Source: JACDAN01 sp035711385
GTDB lineage: Bacteria; Actinomycetota; Thermoleophilia; Gaiellales; Gaiellaceae
Assembly (NCBI GenBank): GCA_035711385.1
Contig: DASTCG010000057.1
Coordinates: forward strand, 1-9,110
Length of the DNA: 9,110 nucleotides
Reading direction: 5' to 3'
Of this stretch, positions 1 to 7,700 are shown piece by piece. Position numbers and translations under genes: made by a program. Below the pieces are notes generated by a model. That model saw only the letters and a list, made by a program, of their open reading frames with translations. It made no database searches and was not told where the DNA came from. Position 1 is the stretch's first letter, and every line of letters begins with the position of its first letter.

Positions 1-1
1 G

Positions 2-1105
2 CCGGCCGCACCCGCCGAGCCGGTCACCGCGAACGGCGACGGCAAGAGCTTCATCTCGCCGGTCGTCGCCAGGATCGCGTCCGAGCACGGCGTCGACGTC
101 TCGCAGGTCCCGGGCACGGGGCGCGGCGGCCGCGTGACGAAAAAGGACATCCTCGGCTTCGTCGAGTCTGGCGGCCGGGCCGAGCCGGCCCCGGCACCCG
201 TCGAGGAGGCTGCGCCCGAGCCCGAGGCCGCAGCTCCTCCTCCGCCGCCGCCCGCTCCTGTCGAGGCCCCCGCCCCGCCGTCGACTCCGCCCGCACCCGC
301 ACCCGCACCGGTACCGGCGCCGGCGCAGCCCGCGCCGCCTCCGCCTGCCCCCGCACCCGCGGCACAGGCGCCGCCGCCCGCCGAGGTGGAGCCGGGCGAG
401 ACCGAGGAGGCGATGACCGCCATGCGCAAGGGCATCGCCGAGCACATGCGCCGCTCGCTCGACACGTCGGCTCACGTCACGAGCGCGATCGAGGTGGACA
501 TGTCGCGGGTCGTCGAGCTGAGGAACAAGCTCAAGCCCGAGTACCAGCGCAACTACGGCGTCAACCCCACGTATCTGATCTTCGTCGCGCGCGCCGTCGC
601 GGACACGCTGCGGGAGTACCCCTGGATCAACGGCGAGATCCGCGGCGAGAAGATCGTCACCCGGAACTACGTCAACCTCGGCTTCGCGGTCGAGCTCGCC
701 GACGGCAAGGGCCTGATCGTCCCGGTCGTGAAGCACGCGGAGCGCCTGAGCCTGCTCGGGATGGCGGAGGCCGTGACCGACATCGCCGAGCGGGCGCGAA
801 ACAAGCAGCTCTCGCCGGACGAGGTGCAGGGCGGCACGTTCACGATCACGAACCCGGGCGGCTACGGCACCTTCCACGGGACACCGGTGATCAGCCAGCC
901 GCAGTCGGCGATCCTCGGCACCTACGCGCTCGTCAAGCGGCCGTGGGTCGTCGAGGACGAGCTCGGCCAGGACGTCATCGCGGTCCGGCCGATCATGAAC
1001 ATCACGCTCACGTACGACCACCGCCTCGTCGACGGCGCTCTTGCCGGCCGGTTCCTCCAGTCGCTCCGCCACAGGCTCGAGAGCTGGGGCGAGTCCGAGT
1101 ACTGA
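2..1105 (+). CDS. 2-oxo acid dehydrogenase complex E2 subunit (dihydrolipoamide acyltransferase), 5' partial
   Basis: E2 moves the acyl group from the lipoyl arm to CoA in pyruvate, 2-oxoglutarate or branched-chain 2-oxo acid dehydrogenase complexes in the cytoplasm. The gene enters from outside the window, so the lipoyl domain is not seen. Numbering from the first full codon (base 2), residues about 16-54 (SFISPVVARIASEHGVDVSQ onward) form the peripheral subunit-binding domain. A very Pro/Ala-rich flexible linker follows (about 60-132), then the catalytic domain from MTAMRKGIAEHMRRS. Its active-site motif DHRLVDG has His at about 340. NPGGYGTFHGTP is also typical of the fold. An ATG at 134 lies inside the binding domain and is not the start. 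The stop TGA overlaps the next ATG by one base (TGATG), suggesting coupled translation. The substrate class cannot be set from this fragment. Confidence in the family is high. Confidence 0.95.
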   Translation, partial: PAAPAEPVTANGDGKSFISPVVARIASEHGVDVSQVPGTGRGGRVTKKDILGFVESGGRAEPAPAPVEEAAPEPEAAAPPPPPPAPVEAPAPPSTPPAPAPAPVPAPAQPAPPPPAPAPAAQAPPPAEVEPGETEEAMTAMRKGIAEHMRRSLDTSAHVTSAIEVDMSRVVELRNKLKPEYQRNYGVNPTYLIFVARAVADTLREYPWINGEIRGEKIVTRNYVNLGFAVELADGKGLIVPVVKHAERLSLLGMAEAVTDIAERARNKQLSPDEVQGGTFTITNPGGYGTFHGTPVISQPQSAILGTYALVKRPWVVEDELGQDVIAVRPIMNITLTYDHRLVDGALAGRFLQSLRHRLESWGESEY

Positions 1106-1503
1106 TGCGCGGCAGCTGCTGGTGCGGCGGCGTGCGGTTCACGGTCGCCCAGCCGTTCATCACGCTCTCGTTCTGCCACTGCACGTCCTGTAAGCGGATC
1201 TCCGGCGGCGTCGGGACGGCGAACGGCCGCGCGCGGACCGAGTGGATCCAAGTCACCGAGGGGCGGGATCTCCTGACGACCTACCAGCCCGACGAGGGGA
1301 GCGCGAAGACGTTCTGCTCCCGCTGCGGCTCAAACCTCTTCGGCGGCGGATGGCCCGACTCGGAGCACACGAGCGTGCGGCTGAGCTCGATCGACGAAGG
1401 GCTCGAGCAGCGACCCGAAGCGCACATCTTCGTCCGCTCGCTGGCGCCGTGGGAGACCCTGCCCGACGACGGCCTGCCCCGCCATCAGGTGAGGAGCACG
1501 TGA
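1105..1503 (+). CDS. GFA / CENP-V-type zinc-binding domain protein
   Basis: This 132-residue protein matches the GFA (glutathione-dependent formaldehyde-activating enzyme-like) fold, a small zinc-binding beta fold. The cysteine pattern is clear: C5-x-C7 in GSCWCGG, C24-x-C26-x2-C29 in FCHCTSC, and C71-x2-C74 in FCSRCGSN. This is the usual set for two structural or catalytic zinc sites. Length is normal for the family. The start ATG at 1105 overlaps the E2 stop, and the stop overlaps the lipB start by four bases, so it lies inside the E2-lipB operon. Most family members have no proven substrate, and formaldehyde or glutathione chemistry should not be assumed. The frame is open upstream, but that part is a shadow of E2. 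The link to lipoylation is unknown; a thiol or metal role would be speculation. Confidence 0.88.
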   Translation: MRGSCWCGGVRFTVAQPFITLSFCHCTSCKRISGGVGTANGRARTEWIQVTEGRDLLTTYQPDEGSAKTFCSRCGSNLFGGGWPDSEHTSVRLSSIDEGLEQRPEAHIFVRSLAPWETLPDDGLPRHQVRST

Positions 1504-2210
1504 CTCCCGGCTACGTCCTCAACCTGGGCCAGGTGCCCTACCTCGAAGCCTGGGAGCTCCAGCGCTCGCTCGCAGGCGCCGTCTCGCAGGGCGCGATCCC
1601 GGACACGGTCGTCCTGCTCGAGCATCCGCCGGTCGTCACCCTCGGCCGCCGGGCAGAAGACGGCGAGCTCCATCTCCCGGATGGCGCCGAGGTCGAGGTC
1701 GTCGAGACCGACCGGGGCGGGAAGTCGACCTACCACGGGCCCGGCCAGCTCGTCTGCTACCCCATCCTGGACCTCACGAGGCACGGCCAGGACGTGAAGC
1801 GCTACTGCCGCGACCTGGAGGAGGCGCTCATCCGGACGATCGGGGCTCTCGGGGTGGAGGCGACGCGTATCGAGGGCCTGACGGGCATCTGGCTCGAGAC
1901 CCCTCCCCGAAAGATCGCGTCGATCGGGGTGCACATCTCCAAGTGGATCACCACGCACGGGTATGCCCTCAACGTCGACCTCGACCCCGCGCCGTTCACC
2001 GAGTGGATCACGGCCTGCGGGCTCGAGGACACTGCCTTCACGACCCTCGCCCGCGAGCTCGGCCGCCCCGTCGAGGTCGAGGAGGTCCGCCCGCACGCCG
2101 TCCGGGCGCTCGAGGAGGTCTTCGAGCTCGCCTTGGAGGAGCTGCCGGCGGACGAGGGGCCGGGCCTCTGGCCGCAGCCCGTGCACGAGAAGCTCGGCGC
2201 GGCGCGCTAG
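1500..2210 (+). CDS. lipB: Lipoyl(octanoyl) transferase LipB
   Basis: LipB transfers the octanoyl group from octanoyl-acyl carrier protein to a lysine of lipoyl domains, the first step of lipoate synthesis. The 236-residue length is usual. Visible family motifs are LLEHPPVVTLGRR (39-51), the substrate pocket DRGGKSTYHGPGQLVCYP (71-88), the catalytic lysine in RKIASIGVHISKW (K138), HGYALNV (153-159) and the catalytic cysteine in TACGLEDTAFTTL (C173). The start is GTG at 1500, inside the GTGA overlap with the previous stop. A GAGGAG ribosome site (1491-1496) sits only three bases before it, closer than usual. An in-frame GTG at 1533 would cut off the conserved LNLGQVPYLEAWELQ region. The stop TAG is shared through CTAG with the convergent cupin gene. 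Location with E2 suits its role, and lipA lies 844 bp downstream. Confidence 0.97.
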   Translation: MTPGYVLNLGQVPYLEAWELQRSLAGAVSQGAIPDTVVLLEHPPVVTLGRRAEDGELHLPDGAEVEVVETDRGGKSTYHGPGQLVCYPILDLTRHGQDVKRYCRDLEEALIRTIGALGVEATRIEGLTGIWLETPPRKIASIGVHISKWITTHGYALNVDLDPAPFTEWITACGLEDTAFTTLARELGRPVEVEEVRPHAVRALEEVFELALEELPADEGPGLWPQPVHEKLGAAR

Positions 2211-2740
2211 AAGTCCGGGAGCCAGCCGCCGTACGCCACGCGCGACGACCGCGGGGCGTCCGCATACGCCTCGGACGGCTTGGTGGTCTCCTTCTCGACC
2301 GAGACGCCGTGCCTGGCGGCCGTCTCGGAGGGGACGTACACGAGACCCTTCCTCGGAAGGCCCCGTGCCCCGACGGCGACCAGCACCGCCGGCCCGTCGC
2401 CGGCGCCGACGATCATGTGCGGTGTTCCCGGTGGGCAGTGGAAGAAGTCCCAGGCCGCGAGCTCCCGCTCCTCCTCCTCGACGATCAGGACGCATTTCCC
2501 GGCCAGCACGAGGAAACCCTCCTGGGCGTGCTCGCGGTGGTAGTAGCCGAAGCTCTGTCCGGGCTGGAAGACGCTGATGTTGACGCCCAGCTGCCGGAAC
2601 GGTCGCTTGCCCTCGAAGTCGCAGTAGACGCCGAAGAGGCCTGAGTCCCGCCAGCGGGCCTCGCGCGCGTTGACGACGAACCAGCCGTCGACGTCGGCGA
2701 CCAGCCCGTACTTCGTCTCGCGCAGGGGCGCCTCGGGCAC
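2207..2740 (-). CDS. Single-domain cupin protein of unknown function
   Basis: This 177-residue protein has a single conserved cupin barrel. Motif 1 reads GQSFGYYHREHAQEGFLVLAG (about 61-81). In the HxH(x)3E(x)6G pattern the second His position is Glu (E70), with H71 next to it. Likely metal ligands are H68, E70 or H71, E74 and H108. Motif 2 is PPGTPHMIVG (103-112), fitting PxG(x)2H. A conserved-looking N-terminal part (KYGLVADVDGWFVVNAREARW) precedes the barrel. The start is GTG at 2740; a TAGGCT box on the minus strand six bases upstream suggests a leaderless transcript. The gene is divergent to lipA and convergent with lipB, sharing CTAG at the stops. Cupins bind metals, sugars or small acids and the substrate cannot be read here. 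A sugar-binding or redox role would be a guess. Confidence 0.88.
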   Translation of the reverse strand: MPEAPLRETKYGLVADVDGWFVVNAREARWRDSGLFGVYCDFEGKRPFRQLGVNISVFQPGQSFGYYHREHAQEGFLVLAGKCVLIVEEEERELAAWDFFHCPPGTPHMIVGAGDGPAVLVAVGARGLPRKGLVYVPSETAARHGVSVEKETTKPSEAYADAPRSSRVAYGGWLPDF

Positions 2741-2752
2741 CCCTCGAGCCTA
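2741..2752 (-). promoter_or_regulatory. Candidate leaderless -10 element for the cupin gene
   Basis: On the minus strand TAGGCT (2752-2747) fits the actinobacterial -10 pattern TANNNT and ends six bases before the GTG at 2740. This spacing would place the transcript start at or next to the start codon. No good -35 is seen. It mirrors the arrangement at lipA, which raises confidence in both. Confidence 0.5.
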
Positions 2753-2776
2753 CCGTGCGCGCTCGAAGTCACTCGA

Positions 2777-2808
2777 ACGAGGGATCGAAAGGACCGAATT
2801 TCCCTCGT
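2777..2808. repeat. Inverted repeat ACGAGGGA...TCCCTCGT upstream of the cupin promoter
   Basis: Two perfect 8-bp arms, 2777-2784 and 2801-2808, are separated by 16 bases. The pair lies just upstream of where the cupin gene's -35 region would be. It could be an operator or chance; no regulator is identified. Confidence 0.35.
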
Positions 2809-2966
2809 CCGGGGCATGCGGTCCGTCCATTCGTGGGTCAACCTCTGAGGGATCGGTCACGGGGACAGCGACAACCTCGTGTCTCGGCGCCGGCGGGGCT
2901 CCCCGCACTGGCAGCCGGGACCGCACGGTGGGCTGAGGGTGGACTGAATCGGCAGGGGTGGCCTCG

Positions 2967-2992
2967 GGGTGCGACTTGGCGGCGTCGCACCC
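2967..2992. repeat. GC-rich hairpin upstream of lipA
   Basis: The arms GGGTGCGAC (2967-2975) and GTCGCACCC (2984-2992) pair perfectly over nine bases with an 8-base loop, and TTT follows. The shape resembles an intrinsic terminator on the plus strand, yet no plus-strand gene precedes it after lipB at 2210, across the whole cupin gene. It may instead stop antisense readthrough from lipB, or be part of a regulatory structure. Confidence 0.45.
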
Positions 2993-2993
2993 T

Positions 2994-3007
2994 TTCGAGG
3001 CCTCGAA
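2994..3007. promoter_or_regulatory. 14-bp perfect palindrome upstream of lipA, candidate operator
   Basis: TTCGAGGCCTCGAA is a perfect palindrome whose 3' end lies 34 bases before the lipA -10 box, that is, just upstream of the -35 region. This is a usual position for an activator or repressor dimer site. Related TCGA-rich words recur near the cupin end. The binding protein is unknown. Confidence 0.4.
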
Positions 3008-3041
3008 GACCCGAGTCGGCGGCGATCCCCGTGGCGGCCCC

Positions 3042-3054
3042 TAGACTTTCGACG
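3042..3054 (+). promoter_or_regulatory. Candidate leaderless promoter of lipA
   Basis: TAGACT (3042-3047) matches the TANNNT -10 pattern and ends seven bases before the GTG at 3055. There is no Shine-Dalgarno sequence before the GTG, so transcription may begin at the start codon. No clear -35 hexamer is visible about 17 bases upstream. Confidence 0.55.
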
Positions 3055-3972
3055 GTGAAGTCGCTGCCCGTCGCCGACAGGCCCCGCCGGCCCCCGTGGA
3101 TGAAGGTTCGCGCCCCGAGCGCGGACTCGCAGTACTTCGACGTCAAGAAGCTCCTCCACGGAGCGAGCCTCGTGACCGTCTGCGAGGAGGCCCGCTGCCC
3201 CAACATCTCCGAGTGCTGGGGGCGCGGGACGGCGACGTTCCAGATTCTCGGCGACACCTGCACGCGAGCCTGCCGGTACTGCTACGTCAACTCCGGCCGG
3301 CCCGAGCACCCGCCCGACCCGCTCGAGCCGCTGCGCCTCGCGAACGCGGCGGCGCAGATGAAGCTCGAGCACGTCGTCGTCACCTCCGTCGACCGGGACG
3401 ACCTCCCGGACCGCGGCGCCGGCCACTTCGCCGCGACGATCAGGGCGCTCAAGCGCAAGCTCCCGGGCGCAGGGGTCGAGGTGCTGACGCCGGACTTCCT
3501 CGACGTCGAGGAGGAGGCGCTGCGGACGGTCCTTGCGGCCCGCCCGGAGGTCTTCAACCACAACATCGAGACCGTCCGCCGCCTCCACCGGAGGATGCGC
3601 GGCGCCAAGGCGTCGTACGACAAGGCGCTCTGGCTCCTCAGCCGGGCGAAGGAGCTCGCGAACTACCCGGTGATGACGAAGTCCGGGATCATCGTGGGGC
3701 TCGGGGAGACGAACGACGAGGTCGTCGGGACGATGCGCGACCTGAGGGCGAACGGCGTCGACGTGGTCACGATCGGCCAGTACCTCCAGCCGTCGGACAA
3801 GCACACACCCATCGACCGCTGGGTTCACCCCGACGAGTTCCGCTGGTTCCGGGAGCAGGGCGAGGCGCTCGGCTTCGGGTCGGTCTTTGCCGGCCCGCTC
3901 GTGCGCTCGAGCTACCGGGCGGACGAGCAGCGGCATGCCGCTGTGACCGGACGCGGCGCGGTGGCGTACTGA
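3055..3972 (+). CDS. lipA: Lipoyl synthase LipA (radical SAM)
   Basis: LipA inserts two sulfur atoms into the octanoyl chain that LipB has attached to E2 and GcvH-type lipoyl domains, using radical SAM chemistry. The 305-residue protein has both iron-sulfur motifs: the auxiliary cluster C43-x4-C48-x5-C54 in CEEARCPNISEC and the radical SAM cluster C69-x3-C73-x2-C76 in CTRACRYC. The C-terminal RSSY (about 284-287) contains the serine that ligates the auxiliary cluster in the family. VTSVDRDDLPDRGA, EVLTPDF and TIGQYLQPS are also typical. I place the start at GTG 3055, because the conserved PPWMKVRAPS segment must be included and a TAGACT box lies seven bases upstream. The open frame before it (from 2755) is non-coding. 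It appears to head an operon with two small secreted proteins. It is separated from lipB by the minus-strand cupin gene. Confidence 0.97.
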   Translation: MKSLPVADRPRRPPWMKVRAPSADSQYFDVKKLLHGASLVTVCEEARCPNISECWGRGTATFQILGDTCTRACRYCYVNSGRPEHPPDPLEPLRLANAAAQMKLEHVVVTSVDRDDLPDRGAGHFAATIRALKRKLPGAGVEVLTPDFLDVEEEALRTVLAARPEVFNHNIETVRRLHRRMRGAKASYDKALWLLSRAKELANYPVMTKSGIIVGLGETNDEVVGTMRDLRANGVDVVTIGQYLQPSDKHTPIDRWVHPDEFRWFREQGEALGFGSVFAGPLVRSSYRADEQRHAAVTGRGAVAY

Positions 3973-3974
3973 CG

Positions 3975-4331
3975 ATGATGCTCTTGCTCCTCCTCGTGGC
4001 GGTCTTCGCAGCGTTCAACCTCGGCGGGACAACGCCGTCCTCGGGGACAGGGACTCAGGTTCCGATGGTGCCGACCCCGGGCCCGGCGACGCTCTCAGTG
4101 ACGATCATGCGGCCGTTGACGGTCACCGGCAGAGGCTTCAAGCGCGGGGAGGCCGTACGGGTCACCGCAGCCGGCATCGTCAGGCGCACGCGCGCGTCGA
4201 GGTCGGGCACCTTCACGGTTCGATTCCCGGGCCAGACCGATGGGTGCGCGATCGGGACGGTCGTCGCGGTCGGCTCCCGCGGAAGCCGAGCAGAGCTCAA
4301 CTTCTCGAATATCCTCTGCGTCGACCAATGA
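3975..4331 (+). CDS. Small secreted or membrane-anchored Ig-like (IPT/TIG-like) protein 1
   Basis: This 118-residue protein begins MMLLLLLVAVFAAFNLGG, a hydrophobic signal peptide or anchor with almost no positive n-region. A Thr/Pro/Gly-rich spacer (19-37) follows, then an Ig-like beta segment with LTVTGRGFKRGEAVRVT (48-64) and GTFTVRFPG (78-86). Two cysteines, C91 and C115, could form a disulfide. The start ATG (3975, or 3978) is two bases after the lipA stop, and there is no clear ribosome site, so translation is probably coupled to lipA. The stop overlaps the start of the next gene by ATGA. The next gene is a paralog with the same core motif and the same cysteine spacing, which supports this one being real. 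No function is known; the fold assignment rests on the motif only. Confidence 0.75.
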   Translation: MMLLLLLVAVFAAFNLGGTTPSSGTGTQVPMVPTPGPATLSVTIMRPLTVTGRGFKRGEAVRVTAAGIVRRTRASRSGTFTVRFPGQTDGCAIGTVVAVGSRGSRAELNFSNILCVDQ

Positions 4332-4675
4332 CGAGGTTTGTGGTCAGTGCGGTTCTCGCCGCATTCGTGGTCCTATCAGCCGGCGTCGCCGAAGGACGGC
4401 TTACCGCCAAGCCGCAGCTGCGGATCTCGGATGCGACGCCGTTCACTCTCGTCGGTACCGGCTTCCGCGCCGGCGAGACGGTGCGCGTGACCGTGCGTGC
4501 CAACACCGGTGGGGGCTCCGCCAGAGACCGCGCCGGAACGAGCGGCCGCATTGCGGTGCGCTTCCCCCGCCTGAAGCTCGGCAGGTGCCCCGTCTACCTG
4601 ATCGTCGCCAACGGCAACGAGGGAAGCACCGCGACACTTCGCAGCCTCCCGCGGCCCTGCGGTATCGACCCGTAG
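4328..4675 (+). CDS. Small secreted Ig-like (IPT/TIG-like) protein 2, paralog of its neighbour
   Basis: This 115-residue protein has a standard signal peptide, MTRFVVSAVLAAFVVLSAGVAEG, with likely cleavage near residue 21-23. The mature part has FTLVGTGFRAGETVRVTV (39-56), GRIAVRFPRLKLGRC (73-87) and a C-terminal C111. Compared with the preceding protein, the shared pattern is T-x2-G-x-GF+xGE-x-VRVT, a later VRFP, and two cysteines exactly 24 positions apart (C87/C111 here, C91/C115 there). This points to a tandem duplication. The start ATG overlaps the previous stop (ATGA). It is the last plus-strand gene before the hairpin at 4681. The protein is probably extracellular with one disulfide; its ligand or partner is unknown. 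Confidence 0.8.
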   Translation: MTRFVVSAVLAAFVVLSAGVAEGRLTAKPQLRISDATPFTLVGTGFRAGETVRVTVRANTGGGSARDRAGTSGRIAVRFPRLKLGRCPVYLIVANGNEGSTATLRSLPRPCGIDP

Positions 4676-4680
4676 AACGC

Positions 4681-4708
4681 CGAAGGGCCGCCCGGAAGCG
4701 GCCCTTCG
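4681..4708. terminator. Hairpin between convergent genes, likely bidirectional terminator
   Basis: CGAAGGGCCGC (4681-4691) and GCGGCCCTTCG (4698-4708) form a perfect 11-bp stem with a 6-base loop. It lies five bases after the stop of the second small secreted protein and 22 bases past the stop of the minus-strand propeller gene, so it can serve both transcripts. There is no clear T-run on either side, as is common in high-GC actinobacteria. Confidence 0.75.
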
Positions 4709-4730
4709 AAGTCGGAGTCGGAATCGCAGG

Positions 4731-7700
4731 CTACGGCAGACTCAGCGTCCAGGCGCCGAAGCCGTGCGTCGTGACGTACATGACGTCACGCTTCTGATCG
4801 ATCACGAGATTCGGCACCGGCGTCACCGGCAGGCCCGGATGCGCATTCGTCCAGCCGGTGTGCGAGTTGACACGCCTGACCAGGCCGAAATCCGTGCCCG
4901 CGTACAGCACGCCCTTCGACTCGTCCCGCTCGATCGTCGCAACCGGCAGGTCTCCGAGCGCGTGAGGGCCCACGCCGTCGAGGCTCGTGAAGGTCGCATT
5001 CCCCGTGGCCGGGTTGAACCGGACCTCGAAGATGTGACCCGGCGTCGCCGGCGTCACGGCGTTGTAGCCGCTGTACGTGATGTACGCGTGGTACGGGTCG
5101 GACGGGTCGACGTAGATGTCCGACGGGTACCTCGGCGGGTCGGCGTCAGAGGACGTGTCGATCCTCTGCCAGGCGATGGACGCCGGATTCGCCGCGCCCG
5201 CGTTCGTCGTGATGAAGATGCGGCCGCCACTGGTTCCGGCCCACACGACGTTCGAGTTCGACGGTGAAGGCGCGTTCATCGAGATGTGGCCGCCGGAGCG
5301 GTCCGTGCCCCATGGATACGGAGCCGGGCACGGAACCGTCCAGACCTGGTCCGGGTCGGGGTTCGTCGGGTCTGGACAGAGCGCCGCCGGACCGTAGGTG
5401 AGCCGGCCGCCGTTGCCGGGATCGCCCATCGGCTTCCAATCGTCGCAGACGTCGATCGCGGGCTCGTATGTGCCGTTCTCGTTGATGTCGCCGTTCCCGA
5501 TCCAGAGGTTGCAGTGCTGCTTCACCTTCGCGTACGGGAAGGCGGGATTGACTCCGCCGTTGAGCGAGCGGAAAACGTGCTCCCGTCCGGTGAACATCAG
5601 CTTGCTCACGTTCGGGTGGAACACGGTCGGGGCGATGAACGCGGCCGCCTCACGCGGGTAGCGGAACGGCGCCGCCCCAAGCGTGAGAAGCGTGTCCGCG
5701 ATCCAGAAAGGAGCCTCCTGGTTCCGCGGCTCGTCGAGGATCGCCAGCGATCCGCCCTGCCAGGACAGCGACGAGTAGTTCGGGTCCGTCGCATCGAAGC
5801 CGTTGTAGGCACCGTCGGCGACGAATGTCTCGATCCACGTCTTCGTCCCGGGAACCCGCATCCACGAGCCGTTGTCCTGCGCGCCCCCGGCGAGCTCGCC
5901 GGGACGGTTCGGGTTGAAGGTCATCTGGTACATGTGGAGCGTGTTGAGTCCCCTGTTGATGGACTCGATGCGCTCCGGGATCCGCCTCGTGACCGCCTGG
6001 CAGAGAGCCAGACGTGCCGCCGTGGTCGCGGGATTCGTCGAGGGCACAACGATGGACGCGCAGTCCGCGGAGTCGTCGACGAAGTTCCCGTTCGAGCGTA
6101 CGACGCCGCCGTCACTCGTCTCGACGAACTGCTTCCAGTCACTCGGGTTCGTGACAATCGAGTGCTGGTCCGGATGGATCCCGTGCGGCTGCAGGTTGTC
6201 CGTGGCGTCGTACGTCATGTCGGTGAACGACGCACCGGCGTCGGTCGAGAGCAGGACCGCACGGCCGTTCGACGACCCGTTTCCGGCCTGGCCGTAGACG
6301 TTCGCGCCGAGCAGGTAGACGGTGTCGGCGCTGTGGGCCGTCCCGTCGGCCTTCTTCGGCACGTAGACGTAGTTGTCGTAGTTGCATTGCGGGTCGCAGT
6401 ACCCGGTGCTGGTGGTGTTCGTCAGGTTGGTGAACGTCGGTGCGCCGGAGCGAACGCTGTCGCTCCGGTAGAACCTCGCCGTGAGGCTGCCGCCGCCCCC
6501 GGCGCCGACGTACATCCGCGTGTTTCCGTTCGGCAACGCCACCACGTCGAACTCGTCGCGCTCGACGCCGGCGCCCGACGCCGGGTCGATTGGCGCGGCG
6601 AGCGGTGCGAAGATCTGCACCCACGTGCCGGGGTCACCGTTCTGGTTCGAACGCCAGATGCCCTTCGCGAAGAACGACGCGTAGACGGTGTTCGGATCGA
6701 CCGGGTCGAATGCGATCCGCCGAGCGCCGCGCGGCGAGCATGGCGTCTGCCCGAGGAAGACCTCCCTCGGCGTGTTCGCCGTGCAGTTCGTCGTGTTGCC
6801 CTGGTTCACGAGCTCGAACGTCTGGCCGCCGTCGGTCGAACGCCAGAGGCCGAACTGGGGTGCACCCGGGATGTCGAGACCGCGGTTGACGCCCGTGCAG
6901 CAGGTACTGCTCATGCCGCGCGAGCCCTGAGCGCCCGAGCCGACGAAGACCGTGGACGAGTCGCCCGGCTTCACCTGGATCGAGCCGATGCCGCGGCCGC
7001 TGAAGTACGCGCTGCCCAGCGGGCCGCGCCAGTGGTTGCCCCCGTCCTTCGACTTGTAGAGGCCGACGCCGGCCAGGCAGCCGCTGCGGCAGATGTTCGG
7101 CTCGCCGGTTCCGGCGTAGATCGTGTTGCTGCTGGAGTCGTTCGGATCGAGCTCCAGCGCTGCCGTGTTGTTGAACTGGAACCCGCCCGAGAGGTACTTC
7201 CACTTCGGCTGCGCGGCGAACACGTTCTCGGTCCGCCAGACGCCGCCGCCCGCATTCGCGATCCAGTAACGGCAGCGCGACGGCCCGCAGTTCGGGTCGA
7301 TGACGCTGTGCGCCGTGCGGCCCGCCGCGACGTACTCGTTCGGCACGTAGACGTACCGGTTCCGGAACGGGTTCAGCGGATAGACCGCATTGTCCGGCCC
7401 GAGATTCCTCCACTGACCGTGAGCACCGAGCCTTGCGGCCGAGTTGCCGCGGGAGTCGAGCGTCTTCCAGTCCTGGCGGCTGCCGGCGATGGCGGCCAGC
7501 GGGATGTTCGTGCCGGGGGCCGCGTGCATGTACCACTCGAGCGCACCGTCACCGGACTCCTCGGAGGCGGCTTCGCCCGCCTCGTACTGGGTCACCCCCG
7601 GAGAGAACCTCGTCGACGGCGCGAGCTTGGCTTTGAGCGCCGGCGAGATGGCGCCGGCTTCCACTGAGGCCTGTGACGGCTGCATCGCCGTCTGCGTCGA

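Larger units (their letters stand above)
2741..3054. other. Divergent intergenic region between cupin gene and lipA
   Basis: These 314 bases hold no gene that I can support; short open frames are low-complexity and have no ribosome site. What is present: a TANNNT promoter box at each end close to the two GTG starts, an 8-bp inverted repeat near the cupin end (2777-2808), a 9-bp-stem hairpin (2967-2992) and a 14-bp perfect palindrome (2994-3007) on the lipA side. A further GCGGGG/CCCCGC inverted pair lies at 2893-2906. The density of inverted repeats suggests regulation or a structured RNA, but I recognise no known riboswitch. Confidence 0.6.

Noticed and set aside
241..400. GC-rich repeats (CCCGCA, CCGCCG) as a separate repeat element
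   Set aside because: They are in frame within E2 and encode the usual Pro/Ala linker, so no separate element is needed.
1485..2495. Minus-strand open frame of 336 codons across lipB
   Set aside because: Antisense to clear lipB and to part of the cupin gene in another frame. The translation is low-complexity Arg/Gly/Leu with no motif.
2813..3000. Possible known riboswitch or small RNA upstream of lipA
   Set aside because: I looked for TPP, cobalamin, SAM, RNase P, 6S and SRP signature words and found none. Only generic hairpins are present.
2755..3054. N-terminal extension of lipA in the open frame upstream of 3055
   Set aside because: The extension has no LipA-family features and crosses the hairpin, palindrome and -10 box. 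GTG 3055 gives the normal length and start.
5286..7667. Long plus-strand open frame of 793 codons
   Set aside because: It is fully antisense to the propeller gene, and its translation is Arg/Val-rich with no recognisable domain. Such frames arise from high-GC codon bias; the minus-strand reading has clear Asp-boxes and a coherent architecture.
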